NCBI GenBank assembly: GCA_002429595.1
Contig: DJAM01000008.1
Location: 1 to 16,773, forward strand
DNA: 16,773 nucleotides
From: Coxiellaceae bacterium UBA6002
GTDB lineage: Bacteria; Pseudomonadota; Gammaproteobacteria; UBA6002
Reading direction: 5' to 3'
Under the pieces are notes generated by a model. That model did no database searches, was not told the DNA's origin, and worked only from the letters and a program-made list of their open reading frames with translations. Positions 14,237 through 16,773 of the stretch are shown here, piece by piece (positions within the stretch are counted from its first letter, which is position 1; every line of letters starts with the position of its first letter). The position numbers and the translations under genes are program-made.

Positions 14237-15322
14237 TTATGACTCCGCTAAGCTGGCTAGTAGATCTGCTTGATGTTCATTCATTAAAGGTTCAATCACA
14301 GACTCAAGGTTGCCTTCCATCACTTCCTCAAGCTTATAGATTGTCAGATTGATTCGATGATCGGTAATGCGTCCTTGCGGATAATTATAAGTTCGAATTC
14401 GTTCTGAGCGATCGCCGGTGCCAACTAAATTACGTCGAGTTTCGGCTTGTTCTTTTTGTTGTTTGGAACGTTCTTGATCCAATAATTTTGCAGCGAGTAA
14501 TGACATTGCCCGTGCACGGTTTTTATGTTGCGACCGTTCATCTTGACACTCAACCACGATGCCTGTTGGTAAGTGAGTAATACGAATAGCAGAATCGGTC
14601 TTATTGACGTGCTGACCGCCGGCTCCGGATGCCCTGTAAGTATCAACTTTCAATTCCGCAGGATTGACCGCAACTTCGTCGACTTCTTCAATTTCTGGCA
14701 TGACAGCTACTGTACATGTTGAAGTATGGATTCGGCCTTGAGATTCAGTCGCCGGCACTCGTTGTACTCGATGCGCGCCAGATTCGAACTTTAGTTTGGA
14801 ATAAACGTCTTTACCGATTATCCGACTGATAATTTCTTTAAAACCGCCATGTTCACCATGGTGCTCAGAAATAATCTCCACTCGCCAGCCCATTTGTTCT
14901 GCGAACCGAGAATACATGCGAAACAGATCGCCAGCGAAAATCGCTGCTTCATCACCACCAGCACCGCCACGAATTTCTAAAAAGACGTTACGATCATCTT
15001 CTGGGTCTGGTGGAATCAATAATTTCTGAAGCTGTAATTCAAGTTGTTCTTGTTTGGGGTAGAGATTGTCTAATTCTTCGGAAGCTAAAGCTTTTAATTC
15101 GGGGTCACTTTCGTCCTGTAGAACGATAGCGGATTGAATAGCTTCCTCATTGATTTGGTAAGATTTATAGCATTCTACGAGCGGCTCCAAATGCGAGTAT
15201 TCTTTAGAGAGATCTCGAAAGCGATTTTGATCACTGATAATACCAGGATCATTGAGTAACAAACTGACCTCTTGATGACGTTCGATAAGGCTGTGTAGCT
15301 TTCTTTGAATAGTATCTTTCAT
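14237..15322 (-). CDS. prfA: Peptide chain release factor 1 (RF1)
   Basis: RF1 recognises UAA and UAG stop codons and triggers hydrolysis of peptidyl-tRNA. The 361 residues (E. coli 360) carry the RF1-type tripeptide PAT at 190-192, which distinguishes it from RF2 (SPF), and GGQ at 235-237 in RASGAGGQHVNKTDSA. Gln237 is the methylation target of PrmC, encoded just downstream. The EIRGGAGGDEA segment near 116-126 is also typical. It lies 58 bp after hemA and 6 bp before prmC on the minus strand. The gap after hemA has no clear promoter or terminator, so read-through from hemA is likely, as in E. coli. The ribosome binding site before the ATG is not strong. No frameshift signal is present, as expected for RF1. 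Confidence 0.98.
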   Translation of the reverse strand: MKDTIQRKLHSLIERHQEVSLLLNDPGIISDQNRFRDLSKEYSHLEPLVECYKSYQINEEAIQSAIVLQDESDPELKALASEELDNLYPKQEQLELQLQKLLIPPDPEDDRNVFLEIRGGAGGDEAAIFAGDLFRMYSRFAEQMGWRVEIISEHHGEHGGFKEIISRIIGKDVYSKLKFESGAHRVQRVPATESQGRIHTSTCTVAVMPEIEEVDEVAVNPAELKVDTYRASGAGGQHVNKTDSAIRITHLPTGIVVECQDERSQHKNRARAMSLLAAKLLDQERSKQQKEQAETRRNLVGTGDRSERIRTYNYPQGRITDHRINLTIYKLEEVMEGNLESVIEPLMNEHQADLLASLAES

Positions 15323-15380
15323 AGTTTCAATTACTTAAGTGTGCTTACTTTAACTATAACTCATTTTTAAAACGTAGCCA

Positions 15381-16616
15381 TCACAAATCTAACAGATAAC
15401 GAGCATAGGATAGCAATTCAATACGACCATCGAAGGCTGCTTCCTTCATCTTGGTCGTGGGACCATGAGTAATCTTGTTGCAGATTTGGTTAGTGAGTTG
15501 TTTGATGATTTCAGTAGGATCTGAATTTCCGTTGCTTAATCGCTGTAGTGCCAGTTCCAGCTCTTTGGTGCAGAGTAGTTCAATCTGAGCGCGGTAATCT
15601 TTGATCATCTCATTTGCATCAAGCGACTTTAAGTGTTTAATAAAATAGCTTGCCTGTAACTCAATCAACTTTTCTGCTTGTTGAGCAGCCGCTTCGCGAC
15701 ACTGGCGATTGTCATCGATGATGGATTTAAGGTCATCAATATTATAAAGATATACATCTTCAAAATTACCAACTTCGGGTTCGATATCTCTTGGGACAGC
15801 TAAATCAGCCATAAATATAGGCCGATGCTTTCTAGCTTTAATAGCGCCTTCGACTGTTGCTTTAGTAAGAATAGGTTGATCGCTTGAAGTGCCGCAGATG
15901 ACGATGTCCGAATCTTTTAAATAGATGGCAAGGTCATCAAACGGAATCACATGACCATCGAGTCGGTTAGCTAAACTTTCTCCTTTAGAAGCGGATCGGG
16001 TTGCGATGATGAAGCGTTTGACGCCGCTACTTTGTAGATGTAAACCGGCAAGTTCTACAATCTCACCTGCGCCGACCAATAACACGCTACGCTTCGACAA
16101 ATCACTAAAGATTCTCTTTGCCAAAGTAGTGGCGGCAAAGCCCAAAGTAATTGGATTGGCACCAATCGCCGTATCCGTTCTAACATGTTTGGTGACATTG
16201 AAGACCGTTTGGAAAAGTTTTTGGAGATGAGATCCAATAGAGCCAACCTCAAGGGCTATGGTGAAAGCATGCTTCATTTGACCGAGGATTTGTGGCTCTC
16301 CCAACACCATAGAGTCTAAACCACTTGCTACCCGCATAATATGCGAGACAGCTTGTTTTTCAGTAAAGGAATACCAGTGTGGTTCAAGCTTCAAATTGAG
16401 ATGACCTTGTAACCACTGTCGAAATGAATCAGGTTTAGATGTTTTGCTGTAGATTTCAACTCGATTACACGTGGATAAAACCATCGCTTCATGGGCTGAT
16501 TGAGATTGAATCAGTTCTTTTAAAAACCGCTGGGCTCGTTCTGGAGTGAAAGAAAACTGTTCACGCAGTTCAAGTGGCGCAGTTAAATGACTAATTCCAC
16601 AGGCTAATAAAGTCAT
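15381..16616 (-). CDS. hemA: Glutamyl-tRNA reductase HemA
   Basis: HemA reduces glutamyl-tRNA-Glu to glutamate-1-semialdehyde with NADPH, the first and usually rate-setting step of the C5 route to 5-aminolevulinate and heme. The 411 residues (E. coli 418) start MTLLACGISHLTAPLELRE, contain the catalytic Cys50 in STCNRVEIY, His92 in the catalytic domain, GLDSMVLGEPQILGQ at 99-113, the NADPH-binding GAGE at 182-185, and a C-terminal helical dimerisation domain. The C5 route excludes an alphaproteobacterial-type ALA synthase as the pathway entry here. It is the first gene of the leftward operon and precedes prfA, the classic gammaproteobacterial order. A candidate promoter lies just upstream. 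Regulation by heme is known in enterics but cannot be read from this sequence. Confidence 0.98.
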   Translation of the reverse strand: MTLLACGISHLTAPLELREQFSFTPERAQRFLKELIQSQSAHEAMVLSTCNRVEIYSKTSKPDSFRQWLQGHLNLKLEPHWYSFTEKQAVSHIMRVASGLDSMVLGEPQILGQMKHAFTIALEVGSIGSHLQKLFQTVFNVTKHVRTDTAIGANPITLGFAATTLAKRIFSDLSKRSVLLVGAGEIVELAGLHLQSSGVKRFIIATRSASKGESLANRLDGHVIPFDDLAIYLKDSDIVICGTSSDQPILTKATVEGAIKARKHRPIFMADLAVPRDIEPEVGNFEDVYLYNIDDLKSIIDDNRQCREAAAQQAEKLIELQASYFIKHLKSLDANEMIKDYRAQIELLCTKELELALQRLSNGNSDPTEIIKQLTNQICNKITHGPTTKMKEAAFDGRIELLSYARYLLDL

Positions 16617-16649
16617 CCGGTGTAGGCACTCTTTGAGGGGTTTTAAGCG

Positions 16650-16655
16650 ATTATA
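16650..16655 (-). promoter_or_regulatory. Candidate -10 box of the hemA promoter
   Basis: On the minus strand a perfect TATAAT occupies 16655-16650, 34 bp before the hemA ATG, predicting a leader of roughly 25-30 nt. The best hexamer at 17-bp spacing (CTGGAA, 16678-16673) is a poor -35. A consensus TTGACA (16662-16657) lies immediately before the -10, too close to act with it. The block is AT-rich and intergenic, so a promoter is plausible but not proven. Confidence 0.4.
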
Positions 16656-16694
16656 ATGTCAAGAAAATGAAATTCCAGCAAAATTATTTGTGAG

Positions 16695-16773
16695 TGTCAT
16701 TCGCGTTCTATATCAGTCCCGCGTTCCTATGTCATTTAACGTTCTGAAACCCCCGGCTATGCCGGTGTGAAAA
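16695..16773. repeat. Decayed GCGGGAATGACA-family repeats and palindrome
   Basis: Three degenerate units at about 16695-16710, 16711-16729 and 16730-16747 each begin TGTCATT, TATCAGT or TGTCATT and carry a GCGTTC or ACGTTC core. They read as worn copies of TGTCATTCCCGCG, the reverse complement of the left-end repeat. They are followed by a short hairpin CCGGC-TAT-GCCGG at 16753-16765, similar to the CCGGCTATGCCGG palindromes that often accompany such repeats. The stretch may continue beyond the window. It lies upstream of hemA and contains no gene. Confidence 0.6.

Noticed and set aside
15323..15380. Terminator or independent promoter between hemA and prfA
   Set aside because: Only a weak, bulged TTAAAGT/ACTTAAG pairing is present, with no T tract and no paired -35/-10 elements.

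Overview
The window looks like a chromosomal housekeeping stretch of a gammaproteobacterium with moderately low GC (by eye about 40%, not computed). The gene order dprA-smg-topA-purE-tsaC-hemF, argS-(SPOR)-hslV-hslU-DUF971 and hemA-prfA-prmC is typical of that class. The protein sequences and the dispersed GCGGGAATGACA-type palindromic repeats would suit the Legionellales/Coxiella-like lineages, but this placement is inference, not shown.

Layout. Bases 1-142 hold a short array of 21-bp repeats and a palindrome. Bases 143-12043 are one long rightward series. It starts with dprA-smg-topA, which are coupled by single-base stop/start overlaps. After a 51-bp gap come purE, tsaC, hemF, argS, a DUF945 (YdgA-like) envelope protein and an FtsN-like SPOR protein, with gaps of 2-18 bp. 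A 98-bp gap then carries a near-consensus heat-shock (sigma-32) promoter and a leader hairpin ahead of hslV-hslU-DUF971. Bases 12141-12827 hold an unrecognised, AT-rich gene for a probable membrane protein. It runs tail-to-tail into a leftward operon, hemA-prfA-prmC-rdgB (16616 to 12816), and overlaps the end of rdgB by 12 bp. Bases 16617-16773 carry a candidate hemA promoter and decayed copies of the same repeat family as the left end, in the opposite orientation.

How the genes fit together. Several themes recur. DNA uptake and topology: DprA, TopA. Translation quality: TsaC for tRNA t6A, ArgRS, RF1, and PrmC, which methylates RF1. Nucleotide metabolism and cleaning: PurE, RdgB. Heme synthesis at both ends of the tetrapyrrole pathway: HemA and oxygen-dependent HemF. 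Stress proteolysis: HslVU under heat-shock control. Cell envelope: SPOR protein, DUF945 protein.

All 17 genes appear intact. I found no tRNA, rRNA, CRISPR array, transposase or prophage gene. No convincing new multi-gene system is visible. The items most worth a second look are the orphan membrane protein with its convergent overlap, the hslV promoter/leader, and the repeats bounding the block.
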